Source of the DNA: an uncultured Neomegalonema sp.
GTDB lineage: Bacteria; Pseudomonadota; Alphaproteobacteria; Rhodobacterales; Rhodobacteraceae
Direction: 5' to 3'
DNA length: 38,410 nucleotides
Assembly: GCA_937928005.1 (NCBI GenBank)
Contig: CALFVD010000008.1
Location: forward strand, 1 to 38,410
The translations under genes and the position numbers were made by a program. The notes beneath the pieces are model-generated. The model was given only the letters and a program-made list of their open reading frames with translations. It searched no databases and was not told the DNA's origin. Below, piece after piece: positions 23,981 to 32,322 of the stretch (positions are counted from its first letter, which is position 1; every line of letters starts with the position of its first letter).

Positions 23981-24769
23981 TCACACGCTCCATCTTGCAG
24001 GTCGCTTCTCGAAGAATGCGGCGATGCCCTCGCGTGCGTCATCCGTCTCCCACGTATCGGCGAGGCGGTTGACGGTGTCGTCAATGATCGCATCATCGAT
24101 CACTGGACCAAGGCTGCGGGCAAGGGCTTTCGAGGCAGCGACTGCGGTGGGAGAAGCGGTTAGGTATGGTGCGACTTCCCGCTCGATAATCGCATCAACC
24201 GCTTCGGGCATGACGACACGGGCAAGAAGGCCGAGTTCTTTGGCTTCCGCCGCCTCGAATATCCGCCCCGACATAAAGACACGGCGTGCGCGGCTCTCGC
24301 CCATTCGCGCGATGACATAAGGTGAGATGGTTGCGGGGATTAGGCCGAGGCGGGTTTCGGTCAGGCCCAGTTTTGCGCCCTCCACGCCGATAGCCACGTC
24401 GCATACGCTGATGAGACCGACGCCGCCGCCGAAGGCATTCGCATGGACCCGCCCGATCAATGGCTTGGGTAGGGAGTTCAGCCCTTGTAACATATCGGCA
24501 AGTTTACGGGCTTCACTCATCCTTGTGGCACGATCCGCGCTCATCTGCTCGCGCATCCAACCCAGATCGCCCCCGGCGCAGAAGGATTTTGCTGTGCCGC
24601 CCGACAGGATGACGGCGCGGATTGCGCCATCTGCCGCTATCTCGCCGGTTACGGCTGTAATCTCGTCGATCATCTGTGCATTCAACACATTATGCTTTTC
24701 AGGGCGGTTTAGCGTGAGCGTAGCGATACCGCGCGCATCGGTAGTGAGGGTGATTGTTTCATAGGGCAT
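23981..24769 (-). CDS. Enoyl-CoA hydratase/isomerase family protein
   Basis: The 262-residue protein has a crotonase fold with oxyanion-hole segments SFCAGGDLGWM and VHANAFGGGVGLISVCDVA, then GLTETRLGLIPATISPYVI, containing the catalytic Glu region. The GG(D/G)L pattern and overall sequence resemble methylglutaconyl-CoA hydratase (LiuC-like), but other enoyl-CoA hydratases remain possible. The start at 24769 gives the usual length, with AGGA about 9 bases upstream; a longer reading includes the neighbouring gene. It is 19 bases after the sulfotransferase-like gene, so probably co-transcribed. It is convergent with the Bat operon. Confidence 0.85.
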   Translation of the reverse strand: MPYETITLTTDARGIATLTLNRPEKHNVLNAQMIDEITAVTGEIAADGAIRAVILSGGTAKSFCAGGDLGWMREQMSADRATRMSEARKLADMLQGLNSLPKPLIGRVHANAFGGGVGLISVCDVAIGVEGAKLGLTETRLGLIPATISPYVIARMGESRARRVFMSGRIFEAAEAKELGLLARVVMPEAVDAIIEREVAPYLTASPTAVAASKALARSLGPVIDDAIIDDTVNRLADTWETDDAREGIAAFFEKRPARWSV

Positions 24770-24788
24770 GGGGTCGTTCCTGATGGGG

Positions 24789-25520
24789 TCAGTCCGCCGA
24801 TATCGCATAGGCGGCGAGGCGGTCGTAATAGGGGCGGCACTCTTCCGCAAGAGAGCGCAGATGATCTGGTAGAATGCGGGGCGCGCGGGGGGCGGCAAAG
24901 CCTGTACTCGTCTCGACCGACCCATACCAATGCGCTGCCCATACCCCATCGTTTTCACGTTCACCGGGGGGCCAAGATAGCATTGCTGAGTCGAATGGGA
25001 TGCCAAGTGCATCACATAGACGGCGCAATACTGTTTCAGGGGCGGCAAGCACAGCATCCGAATCGATGACTGGCGGGCGGATTCCGGTCTGTTCCGTAAT
25101 GGTGTCGAATAGTTCAGCTTGGCGGCGAAAGCCGACGTCTTCAATGGTCGGATCGGCGCGACGGTCATGATAGGAAGCAAGTACCGCTTCTGGGCGCCGG
25201 ATCAGGAAGAGATTCGTCATCTTGCCAACCCAATCGACCGGAAGATTGGGCAGCATATGCATCGTCATGTGTTTTTGAAACCAGTAGGTCACGCCTTTCG
25301 GTGGCCTCTGGCATTTTTCGATAACCGTCGCGGCATCTGTTTCTCCCGCCCTGATCACAGCTTCGCGCATGGGGTGGTCTAGCCCTGTTTGATCAAGATA
25401 ATAGGCGTAGAATGGTTCATCCCAAACGTCAGTATCGCAACGATTTCCGAAGGATCGCATCATTGCCGTCGAAATGTTTCGTGGACCTGACCACATCGCT
25501 ATCGGCATACTTTTAGACAT
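24789..25520 (-). CDS. Sulfotransferase-like P-loop protein
   Basis: The 243-residue protein has a 5' PAPS-binding-type loop near the N-terminus (MWSGPRNISTAMMRSFGNR) and a central RRPEAVLASYHDRR segment like the 3' phosphate-binding region of sulfotransferases. Members of this group are often annotated as sulfotransferase family and sit with branched-chain or acyl-CoA metabolism genes. The substrate is unknown. It is divergent from the DUF1223 gene. Confidence 0.7.
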   Translation of the reverse strand: MSKSMPIAMWSGPRNISTAMMRSFGNRCDTDVWDEPFYAYYLDQTGLDHPMREAVIRAGETDAATVIEKCQRPPKGVTYWFQKHMTMHMLPNLPVDWVGKMTNLFLIRRPEAVLASYHDRRADPTIEDVGFRRQAELFDTITEQTGIRPPVIDSDAVLAAPETVLRRLCDALGIPFDSAMLSWPPGERENDGVWAAHWYGSVETSTGFAAPRAPRILPDHLRSLAEECRPYYDRLAAYAISAD

Positions 25521-25656
25521 TTTTCACCCGCCAATATCACGATAACCCCTCGCCAATGTGTCACCCTATCGCGCAGGCGTGATTCGCACGAGCGGGGCGT
25601 GCGGATTATTCCCTTGTATATCGAGTAACAGCCGTCGTCCCATGAGAGGCCAAGTC
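25521..25656. promoter_or_regulatory. Divergent promoter gap upstream of DUF1223 and sulfotransferase genes
   Basis: This 136-base gap holds both promoters. GAGAGG (25644-25649) is the ribosome-binding site for the DUF1223 start at 25657. No palindrome or clear consensus promoter is seen. Confidence 0.3.
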
Positions 25657-26385
25657 ATGTCCGCTACCTTGTTTCGTACCCTGCGTACGACCGTCTATGC
25701 CCTTGCTATGCTTGCAGTACAGGGTGCTGCGGCGCAGGCTGAAAACACGGTCGTGGTTGAGCTATACACATCGCAGGGGTGTAGCTCATGCCCTTCAGCT
25801 GACCGAGTTTTGACCGAACTGCGAAATGTACCCGGTGTTCTACCTCTTTCGATGAATGTCGATTATTGGGACTATCTGGGTTGGAAAGATGATCTAGCAC
25901 TTGCATCGAATAGTGTGCGTCAACGCGCTTACGCCCGAAAGATGCGCTCACGCAATGTCTACACACCACAGATGATGATTGATGGTAAAATGGATGTTGT
26001 GGGTAGTCGTAAGCGGCAAGTGACAGCGGCGATTGATGCCTATCGGTCAGAGAAAGATATGGTCACGCTTACAGTTACGCCAGAAGGAGCGGAAAGATAC
26101 CGCGTGCTTGCGCCCGCAACTGCCGGTCTTACGGGTGAGGCCGTTATTTGGGTGGTCGGATATGATAACGACGTGACAAAAGCCATTAATGGCGGCGAAA
26201 ATCACGGTCGCTCTGTCACCTACTCTAATGTCGTGCGTGATTGGCGTGAAGCGAAGCGTTGGTCAGGGGCCGCGCCTCTTGATCTCGTCGTTCAACGCCC
26301 TCGCGCCGGTTCGGGCGGTTTGGTGGTTATTGTCCAGCAGGGCGAGGTGGGGCCGATTCTGGGTGCGGCGAACGTAACGTATTGA
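25657..26385 (+). CDS. DUF1223 secreted thioredoxin-like protein
   Basis: The 242-residue protein has a signal peptide (MSATLFRTLRTTVYALAMLA, cleavage at about residue 28). ELYTSQGCSSCPSADRVL follows, with a CxxC pair at Cys42 and Cys45, then a YDNDVTKAINGGENHGR segment. This is the DUF1223 family of alphaproteobacterial periplasmic proteins with a thioredoxin-like start. The CSSC pair suggests redox or disulfide chemistry in the periplasm. The start at 25657 has GAGAGG; an ATG fifteen bases earlier is possible. Its last 59 bases overlap the 3' end of the convergent acyltransferase gene. Confidence 0.85.
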   Translation: MSATLFRTLRTTVYALAMLAVQGAAAQAENTVVVELYTSQGCSSCPSADRVLTELRNVPGVLPLSMNVDYWDYLGWKDDLALASNSVRQRAYARKMRSRNVYTPQMMIDGKMDVVGSRKRQVTAAIDAYRSEKDMVTLTVTPEGAERYRVLAPATAGLTGEAVIWVVGYDNDVTKAINGGENHGRSVTYSNVVRDWREAKRWSGAAPLDLVVQRPRAGSGGLVVIVQQGEVGPILGAANVTY

Positions 26386-27262
26386 TTGGGTGTGCCCCCC
26401 AGCGGTTGTGAAGCCAGAAATACTGATCCGGGGTTTCGCGTATCCATGATTCGAGCCGGGCGTTGACTTCTTGCATGGCTGCATACGCACCATCTGTGCC
26501 TTCACCGATGGTAAGGGGGGCGTCGAACGTCACGTCAAAGGCGCTCGACCGTCCACGTCGGATGCCACGTACGGGAAGGAAAGCCGCCCCGTATTCTCTA
26601 GCCAGCTCTGCGGGTGCTAAGGATGTACGGGCGGGCACATCGAAGAACGGGATGTACGGCGCGCCGCTGAACCGCTGATCACTTAGGATCATTGCTACGC
26701 CACCCTTCTTGATGTGGCGTAGAAGACCTAATGTTCCGCGCTTGCCTTTATGGAATATTGGGGCATCGAGTGCTCGCATGTAGCGTCGTGCTTCGGCATC
26801 GAAATAAGGATTGTTGAAGCGGCGATAGATGATGGCGGGTGGCCAGTCTAGCCTAGCACATGCGGCACGCACCATCTCCCAATTGCCAATATGGCCAGAG
26901 ATAAGGACGGCGCCTTTACCCGCAGCGCGCGCAGTATGGAGGTGTTCGCTGTTATGAATAGTGATCTGGTTCGGATCATCCCGCAATTCAGATAATTTCG
27001 TATACTCGATGCTTGTGCGGACAAGATTATCGACCATGCCTGTTATGATTCGCCGCTGCGTTTGCTTGGTCAAATCTGGCATCGCAAGGCAAAGGTTTTT
27101 AAATGCACGCTTACGTACTAATGGGCTGAATGGTCTAGCGATTGTGGCCGCTAATGGGGGACCGACACTTAGGCTAAGGCGCTCAAATACAAACTGCGTG
27201 GCCATAAAGCCCGCGCTTTCTAGACGATGCGCAAATTTCAGGGATGGCTGCACAGGCTCCAT
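26327..27262 (-). CDS. Lysophospholipid/lipid A acyltransferase (LpxL/HtrB-like)
   Basis: The 311-residue protein has the HxxxxE catalytic motif, SGHIGNWEM with His124 and Glu129, and downstream segments typical of the family (KGGVAMILSDQRFSGAPYIP with its DQ, and WIRETPDQYFWLHNRW near the C-terminus). An N-terminal hydrophobic region is present. It adds secondary acyl chains to lipid A or a related lipid at the inner membrane. The ATG at 27262 has GGAG about 8 bases upstream. It lies 77 bases after infC on the same strand with a hairpin between. Confidence 0.88.
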   Translation of the reverse strand: MEPVQPSLKFAHRLESAGFMATQFVFERLSLSVGPPLAATIARPFSPLVRKRAFKNLCLAMPDLTKQTQRRIITGMVDNLVRTSIEYTKLSELRDDPNQITIHNSEHLHTARAAGKGAVLISGHIGNWEMVRAACARLDWPPAIIYRRFNNPYFDAEARRYMRALDAPIFHKGKRGTLGLLRHIKKGGVAMILSDQRFSGAPYIPFFDVPARTSLAPAELAREYGAAFLPVRGIRRGRSSAFDVTFDAPLTIGEGTDGAYAAMQEVNARLESWIRETPDQYFWLHNRWGAHPINTLRSPHPESAPPRPAGQ

Positions 27263-27302
27263 CAGGCGGTCTCCGCAGCGTTTAAAAGAAAAGCGTAGTT
27301 AG

Positions 27303-27331
27303 ACCCTTCCCCCGAAAACTGGGGAAAGGGT
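27303..27331 (-). terminator. Hairpin terminator after infC
   Basis: ACCCTTCCCC pairs with GGGGAAAGGGT (one bulged A) around an 8-base loop, directly after the infC stop. On the minus strand the stem is followed by a mixed sequence with a T-rich patch about 10 bases on (cttttctttt). It is probably a terminator or attenuator between infC and the acyltransferase gene. Confidence 0.6.
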
Positions 27332-27339
27332 GAGTGAGA

Positions 27340-27882
27340 TTAGGCGCGAGGGCCGACGACCATTACCATTTGCCGACCTTCGAGCTTTGGCATTGATTCG
27401 ACTTTGCCAATATCTTCGAGATCATTGGATACGCGTTGGAGGAGGTCGCGCCCAAGTTCTTGGTGCGCCATTTCACGCCCCCTGAAACGTAGAGTGACCT
27501 TTAGTTTGTCTCCGTCCTCCAAAAACTTACGCGAACTGCGTAGTTTCACATCGTAATCGTGCGTGTCGATGTTCGGACGGAATTTTACCTCTTTAAGGTC
27601 GATGGTTTTCTGCGTCTTACGCGCCTCAGCGGCCTTTTTCTGCAGCTCATATTTGTATTTGCCGTAGTCGAGGATCTTACACACGGGCGGATCGACGTTC
27701 GGGGAAACCTCGACGAGGTCGAGGCCCACCTCCTGCGCAACCTGCCAGGCGTCGCGGGGGTTCATTACACCGAGGTTCTTACCCTCATGGTCGATCACAC
27801 GCACGCGCGGCGCACGGATGTTCTGGTTGACGCGGAGGCCGGTATCACGGCTAGGCGGCGCCAGGTTTGGTCTGCGAGCTAT
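27340..27882 (-). CDS. infC: Translation initiation factor IF-3, ATA start
   Basis: IF-3 helps select start codons and separate ribosomal subunits. The protein has the conserved N-terminal [20 protein letters not shown] block, [33 protein letters not shown] and a C-terminal [12 protein letters not shown]. The first canonical start (GTG at 27804) would cut off the conserved RVNxxIR region. Upstream in frame the sequence reads [16 protein letters not shown] from an ATA codon at 27882-27880. It has GGAGAG at 27893-27888, a 5-base gap, and an in-frame TAA at 27897-27895. This start gives 180 residues, the normal length. infC genes commonly use rare AUU/AUC-type starts for autoregulation. rpmI and rplT do not follow. 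Confidence 0.92.
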   Translation of the reverse strand: MARRPNLAPPSRDTGLRVNQNIRAPRVRVIDHEGKNLGVMNPRDAWQVAQEVGLDLVEVSPNVDPPVCKILDYGKYKYELQKKAAEARKTQKTIDLKEVKFRPNIDTHDYDVKLRSSRKFLEDGDKLKVTLRFRGREMAHQELGRDLLQRVSNDLEDIGKVESMPKLEGRQMVMVVGPRA

Positions 27883-28140
27883 TGGTACTCTCCATTACAG
27901 TTTACGGCCCCGGTCGCCTTCGACACGAAGCTTGTCGTTAGCCTTCAAATTGAAGGCGCATTTCTGAACATATCGCGAAGCTGTGAAAAAGTCGCGCAGT
28001 TTCGGTGCGTTTGGACTGAAAAACGCGCACTTGTACGGATTGTTCCCGCTAATGGCCATATGTGGCCCAAAACTGCGACGTTTTTTTACCTCTTTGATTG
28101 TATGTCATACAACGAAAACGCACTCATTCAGGACATCACA
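27883..28140. promoter_or_regulatory. Divergent infC/galU intergenic region with 15-bp palindrome
   Basis: This 258-base gap drives both infC (minus) and galU (plus). It contains TTGTATGTCATACAA at 28098-28112, a perfect inverted repeat with one central base, resembling GntR-type operator sites, placed just upstream of the galU ribosome-binding region. A shorter symmetric site, GGCCATATGTGGCC, lies about 50 bases further upstream. No gene is seen here. Confidence 0.5.
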
Positions 28141-29019
28141 ATGACCCGACCCATTCGCAAGGCCGTATTCCCCGTTGCTGGTCTTGGTACGCGATTCCTG
28201 CCCGCTACAAAGGCAATGCCGAAGGAACTACTGCCGGTTGTTGATAAGCCCGTGCTGCAATACGCGGTGGAGGAGGCCAAAGCGGCAGGAATTGAAGAGT
28301 TCATCTTCGTTTCATCACGCGGCAAGGGGATGATGGAAGATCATTTTGATTCGCACCCCGAATTGCAAGCGGCGCTGGAGCGTAAGAACAAGGCGGAGGC
28401 ATTGGAGGCGTTACATGGGTCTACGCTAGGTTCAGGGCAATTGACCATCGTACGACAGGCTCGACCTCTTGGCCTTGGCCATGCCGTATGGTGCGCCCGC
28501 CATGCGGTGGGTAACGAGCCATTTGCTGTGCTGCTACCTGATGAGGTGGTGCTGGATCGGTCTTGCATTGCCGAGTTGGTCGAAGCTCATGCCAAAATCG
28601 GCAAAGGTCATGTGCTGGCTGTGCAGGATGTACCGCGTGAGAAGACGTCGATGTATGGCATCCTTGACCCAGATGGCGATACGTCAGGCGCAGTGTTCAA
28701 AGCAAAAGGAATGGTGGAAAAACCGGCCCCGAAAGACGCGCCATCGACCTTTGCGGCGACCGGACGCTATGTCCTAGAGCCATCGGTTTTCAACTATTTG
28801 GATCGTGGAATCGAGGGGGCAGGTGGAGAAATCCAACTTACCGATGCGATTGCTGGTACGTTAGAGGATGCGCCACTCTATGGTTGTGCTTTTACGGGCA
28901 CACGCTATGATTGCGGTGACAAGCTAGGGTTTTTGAAAGCGAATGTCGCGGCGGGTCTGGCGCGCGATGGAATTAGCGACGATCTGCGCGCATTTCTGCG
29001 CGAGATCGTCGCTGACTGA
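28141..29019 (+). CDS. galU: UTP-glucose-1-phosphate uridylyltransferase
   Basis: The 292-residue protein has the nucleotide-binding signature VFPVAGLGTRFLPATKAMPK followed by ELLPVVDKPVLQYAVEEA, then LGLGHAVWCAR and LLPDEVV. The C-terminal MVEKPAPKDAPSTFAATGRY and GGEIQLTDAI complete the GalU pattern. It makes UDP-glucose from UTP and glucose-1-phosphate in the cytosol for envelope and exopolysaccharide synthesis. The start at 28141 gives the usual length; AGGAC lies about 10 bases upstream. An ATG at 28102 would add 13 residues and overlaps the palindromic site. Confidence 0.95.
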   Translation: MTRPIRKAVFPVAGLGTRFLPATKAMPKELLPVVDKPVLQYAVEEAKAAGIEEFIFVSSRGKGMMEDHFDSHPELQAALERKNKAEALEALHGSTLGSGQLTIVRQARPLGLGHAVWCARHAVGNEPFAVLLPDEVVLDRSCIAELVEAHAKIGKGHVLAVQDVPREKTSMYGILDPDGDTSGAVFKAKGMVEKPAPKDAPSTFAATGRYVLEPSVFNYLDRGIEGAGGEIQLTDAIAGTLEDAPLYGCAFTGTRYDCGDKLGFLKANVAAGLARDGISDDLRAFLREIVAD

Positions 29020-29029
29020 TCGAATCATC

Positions 29030-29052
29030 GGCCCCGACTGTGCAACGGGGCC
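29030..29052. terminator. Hairpin between convergent galU and outer-membrane gene
   Basis: GGCCCCG, loop ACTGTGCAA, CGGGGCC: a perfect 7-bp GC-rich stem 10 bases after the galU stop. Only AAATTT follows it on the plus strand, so it is a weak intrinsic terminator. Its position between convergent genes supports a termination role. Confidence 0.55.
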
Positions 29053-29061
29053 AAATTTCGA

Positions 29062-30093
29062 TCAGAAGCCGACGCGCACACCAGCGATGAAGTTGTGTGA
29101 GCTTACGTCGACATCCTCGGTATTCCCGTTTTCAGTCGTCAGTTCGACATCGACGAACTGCTGATAGCGGTAGAGGGCTTCGAGGGCGACGGCGTCGGTA
29201 AGGTTGTAAGTGACACCGGCATCCAGATGATAACCGAAGGCTACGCCGTCATCGTCTAGAGCCGTCTGAACGCCCTGATTGGTGCGTACACCATGGCCGT
29301 CAAATTCCACTCGCCCAAGGCCGACACCGCCACCGGCAGTAAGGGAAAGGCGTTCAGTAACAGGAACGTCGCCGTAAGCGTTCAGGAAGCCATAGAGAAT
29401 ATTCGTGTCGCCAAACGCATCGCCACCGCTGAAACTTGCACCGTTACTCAGGTCGTGACGCTCTACTTCCGCAGTCTGATAGCCGCCCTCTAGTTCGACC
29501 CTATAACCCCAGCCACCGTTAGAACGCGCGCGATAGCCGACGAGGAGTGATCCGCCGTAGCCCGGATCGTCATATTGGTTATCAAGACTAACTGATGGAT
29601 TGCCAGCCTGACCATCGACGCGAAAATCTGTATCGCGTGGAAAATTAACGGCTGCGCGTGCGCCGACATAGATACCGCGTGCTGCCCAGCCTGATGCGCG
29701 GGGTTCCTGATAGGTTGGAGTCGCATTGTTGATTGGCTGTGTATAGGTTGTTGCGGGCGCTGCGGAGGGGACGACGATATTATAGGTCGCATCCTGTCCC
29801 GTAGGAACCGTGTAAGTCTGAGTCGAGGTCGTTGCGGGTACAGTATAGGCTTGGTTCTGAGCGACGTAGCCGTCTTGTGTTACCTTGTACTGACCAATAG
29901 ATTGTGTAGGAGCGTTATATTCAGTGCCAAGCGTTGGCGTACTGCCGATGTTAACGTTCCCGGTTGCTGGGATCGTGATCGATTGGCCAGCTTCGGTGTA
30001 GACGCCATTGACGTATACACCCTGTGCGGATGCGCCCGCCGCATGGCCGATCAGGCCGAGGGCTGTGGCGGCAAGAAGAAGTTTACGGGTCAT
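29062..30093 (-). CDS. Outer-membrane beta-barrel protein
   Basis: The 343-residue protein has a signal peptide (MTRKLLLAATALGLIGHAAG, cleavage after ASA). A Thr/Gln/Tyr-rich low-complexity linker follows (about 25-130, with TVPATTSTQTYTVPTGQ). An OmpA/Opa-like eight-strand barrel ends it (about 140-343), with GIYVGARAAVNF, LLVGYRARSNGGWGYRVELE and a terminal aromatic strand SSHNFIAGVRVGF ending in Phe, as outer-membrane proteins do. The start at 30093 has GAGGCG just upstream; the ATG at 30105 is less likely. An AT-rich promoter region lies upstream. It is exported to the outer membrane; its ligand is unknown. Confidence 0.85.
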   Translation of the reverse strand: MTRKLLLAATALGLIGHAAGASAQGVYVNGVYTEAGQSITIPATGNVNIGSTPTLGTEYNAPTQSIGQYKVTQDGYVAQNQAYTVPATTSTQTYTVPTGQDATYNIVVPSAAPATTYTQPINNATPTYQEPRASGWAARGIYVGARAAVNFPRDTDFRVDGQAGNPSVSLDNQYDDPGYGGSLLVGYRARSNGGWGYRVELEGGYQTAEVERHDLSNGASFSGGDAFGDTNILYGFLNAYGDVPVTERLSLTAGGGVGLGRVEFDGHGVRTNQGVQTALDDDGVAFGYHLDAGVTYNLTDAVALEALYRYQQFVDVELTTENGNTEDVDVSSHNFIAGVRVGF

Positions 30094-30247
30094 TGATCGC
30101 CTCATTGCTTCGGGGTCGGATTGCCTGAAAAAATTGCAAATGCCGGGCCTGGGTGCAAATTGGATCGATTTATTTATTTGGTAAGGTGGAGTTATTAAGT
30201 GATTAAGGTTAATATTTAATAATAAATGTCACAGTTTACCTTGTGCG
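30094..30247 (-). promoter_or_regulatory. AT-rich promoter region of the outer-membrane protein gene
   Basis: This 154-base gap is much richer in A and T than its neighbours, especially 30165-30235 (tttatttatttggtaagg and attaaggttaatatttaata). This is a likely promoter/UP-element region for the barrel gene. It also contains the 3' untranslated end of the photolyase-like gene. No hairpin terminator stands out. Confidence 0.4.
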
Positions 30248-31495
30248 TTATTCGTTGATATTAAGCGTATTTAGTACCGAAGGAATCGCTTTTTTCATTT
30301 TGAAGAATCCTGCCGTGGCGCGGGGCCATGTTTCCGCGTCCCACTTGCGTAGGGTTTCGGTCAATTCCAAGCCAGCGGATTCGAGTGATGGGTAAGCGTC
30401 TGTGAGCCAGTCATGGATAGGGCCGCGCGGGACGAAGGCGGTGGTAATTTGACTTGCACCGATATCACTGGCCCATTTGGTAAGTGAGGCAGGGCTTTCT
30501 ATTTGGGTGGCTTTCATTCCAAGTGAAAGCGCCGCATCAGCCAACGCCCCTTCATCAAAGCTTTGCACATGATGCGCAACAGGACGGGGCGATCGGGTGT
30601 CAGTGGCACGGAGAATCCCAATCGCTTTTATCGCGCTAAGGTCGATACCAAGGGATTCAGGATGGCAATCTTCTTCAGTGAGCAACAAGGCCGCCGGTCG
30701 TGACGGGTCGAAGGGAGTATAGCTGCGGATCGGGAGGGCGGGGCCGTAATCAAAGATTTCCTCTATCGGCAACGCCTCTTCATTGAGCCGCCCATTGGTA
30801 TCGGACGGGCGATTGCGTGTAAATTTGTCAATATTCCATTGACGGGCGAGATAGTGCTTCCCGCGCGTGTGCAGGCCCGCAACCCAGCGCCAGCTGAGGA
30901 TATTTGATGCCGGATCGCCATCTAACAGGTGCCGCAGGAAGAAATCAGCACCCACGGCCCAAGGGAGGCGCAGGGTGAATATCCAGATTGAGGCAAACCA
31001 CATGCGGGCATGGTTGTGCAGATATCCCGTTTCGACCAATTCGCGTGCCCATGAATCGAATGCGGGGATGCCTGTACGCCCCTCTTCGGCGGCGGCGAGG
31101 GCAGGGTGGCCAGCTATCGAAGTGAGAGCCTTGTCGCGCTGGTGTTTGTAATCTTCCCAAACGGAAGGTCGCTTTTCCAGCCAGCCCTTGAAGTAACTGC
31201 GCCAGAAGACTTCCTGCACGAATTTCTCCGCTATCTCTGATCCATGCGCCGCAAACACGGCTTTGACCACTTCATGCTCAGTAATCAGGCGACGGCGGAT
31301 ATAGGGTGAGAGTGTGGAGACATCGGTGTGGTTGCCGGGTCCATTATCGGTATTGCGGCCATGGGCGTAGCGCATTCCAGCATGGGGGACGAAATCGACG
31401 AGACGGGCGAGCGCGGCGGCGCGGGTCGGTGTGTTATGCATGACAGCATAGATAGAGCGGTGCAGAAAAGCGGCGAGTGCGGGGCTGCGCCGCAT
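30248..31495 (-). CDS. Photolyase/cryptochrome-like protein with FAD domain first
   Basis: The first ~260 residues match the FAD-binding half of photolyases: RNTDNGPGNHTDVSTLSPYI, VFWRSYFKGWLEKRP, NHARMWFASIWIFTLRLPWA and SNILSWRWVAG. The usual N-terminal alpha/beta (antenna-cofactor) domain is absent from the front. The last ~150 residues look alpha/beta, with LLLTEEDCHPE, HHVQSFDEGALADAALSLG, TTAFVPRGPIHDWL and WDAETWPRATAGFFKMKKAIP, which recall the photolyase N-terminal domain. The order therefore seems reversed. It probably binds FAD and is light-active or redox-active. The start at 31495 is uncertain; ATG at 31441 also preserves the FAD domain. Confidence 0.8.
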   Translation of the reverse strand: MRRSPALAAFLHRSIYAVMHNTPTRAAALARLVDFVPHAGMRYAHGRNTDNGPGNHTDVSTLSPYIRRRLITEHEVVKAVFAAHGSEIAEKFVQEVFWRSYFKGWLEKRPSVWEDYKHQRDKALTSIAGHPALAAAEEGRTGIPAFDSWARELVETGYLHNHARMWFASIWIFTLRLPWAVGADFFLRHLLDGDPASNILSWRWVAGLHTRGKHYLARQWNIDKFTRNRPSDTNGRLNEEALPIEEIFDYGPALPIRSYTPFDPSRPAALLLTEEDCHPESLGIDLSAIKAIGILRATDTRSPRPVAHHVQSFDEGALADAALSLGMKATQIESPASLTKWASDIGASQITTAFVPRGPIHDWLTDAYPSLESAGLELTETLRKWDAETWPRATAGFFKMKKAIPSVLNTLNINE

Positions 31496-31551
31496 CCCTT
31501 GCGTGGTTAAATTGTGATGCTATCAAGCAAATCGAAATGGAGAGACGTGCA

Positions 31552-32313
31552 ATGTTGGTTGTGATTTCGCCTGCGAAGCGGCTGGATTGGGCGGAGCGCG
31601 CCGTGGATATGACGGAGCCAGCGTTTTCGGCGGATGCCGCCGCATTGGCGGAGGTTGCCCGCGCTTTGTCGGTCGGGGAACTTAAAGCGTTGATGGGGAT
31701 CAGCGATAAGCTTGCTGCACTCAACGCTGACCGTTTTGCCGATTTTACCAACGCGCCGGGGGCGGATGCCGTGCGTCCGGCTGCACTGGCTTTTGCGGGC
31801 GATACTTATGCGGGATTAGAAGCGGCGACGCTGAGCGATGACGCCTTGGGCTATGCGCAGCGACACCTGCGTATTCTATCGGGTCTCTACGGTCTGCTCC
31901 GCCCGCTCGATGCGATACAGGCGTATCGGCTGGAAATGGGCTCGCGGCTCGCGACCGAGCGAGGCCGTGATCTCTATGCCTATTGGGGCGTGCAGCTCGC
32001 AGAGGCGCTGAATGTGCAGGCGATAGCGGTGGATGCAGGTATTCTCGTGAACTGCGCCAGCGTCGAGTATTTCGGGGCCGTGGATCGCGATACTCTGACG
32101 CCACAGGTGATAACGCCGGTCTTCATGGAGAAGAAGAACGGCGAGGCAAAGATCGTCAGTTTCTATGCCAAGAAGGCGCGCGGGGCGATGGCACGGTATA
32201 TGGTGGAGAACCGGGTCGATACGGTCGAGGGTCTGAAAGGCTTTGATATCGGTGGCTATGCGTTCCGTGAAGCCGAGGATGACAAGCTGATCTTCGTGCG
32301 AGATGCGGCGTAG
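31552..32313 (+). CDS. yaaA: Peroxide stress protein YaaA (DUF328)
   Basis: The 253-residue protein matches YaaA, with MLVVISPAKRLDWA at the start, RHLRILSGLYGLLRPLDAIQ, YRLEMGSRL, NCASVEYFGAV and a C-terminal FSFREA-type GYAFREAEDDKLIFVRDA. YaaA limits hydroxyl-radical damage, probably by affecting intracellular iron after peroxide exposure. The start at 31552 has GGAGAG at 31539-31544. It is divergent from the photolyase-like gene with a short 56-base gap, so their promoters overlap. Confidence 0.93.
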   Translation: MLVVISPAKRLDWAERAVDMTEPAFSADAAALAEVARALSVGELKALMGISDKLAALNADRFADFTNAPGADAVRPAALAFAGDTYAGLEAATLSDDALGYAQRHLRILSGLYGLLRPLDAIQAYRLEMGSRLATERGRDLYAYWGVQLAEALNVQAIAVDAGILVNCASVEYFGAVDRDTLTPQVITPVFMEKKNGEAKIVSFYAKKARGAMARYMVENRVDTVEGLKGFDIGGYAFREAEDDKLIFVRDAA

Positions 32314-32322
32314 CGGGATGTG

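Noticed and set aside
23981-25180. Enoyl-CoA hydratase frame extended to 399 residues
   Set aside because: The additional N-terminal residues overlap the sulfotransferase-like gene and lack homology; the ATG at 24769 gives the normal crotonase length.
27559-28140. In-frame extension upstream of galU into infC
   Set aside because: It runs antisense through infC and is not part of GalU; the conserved start is at 28141.
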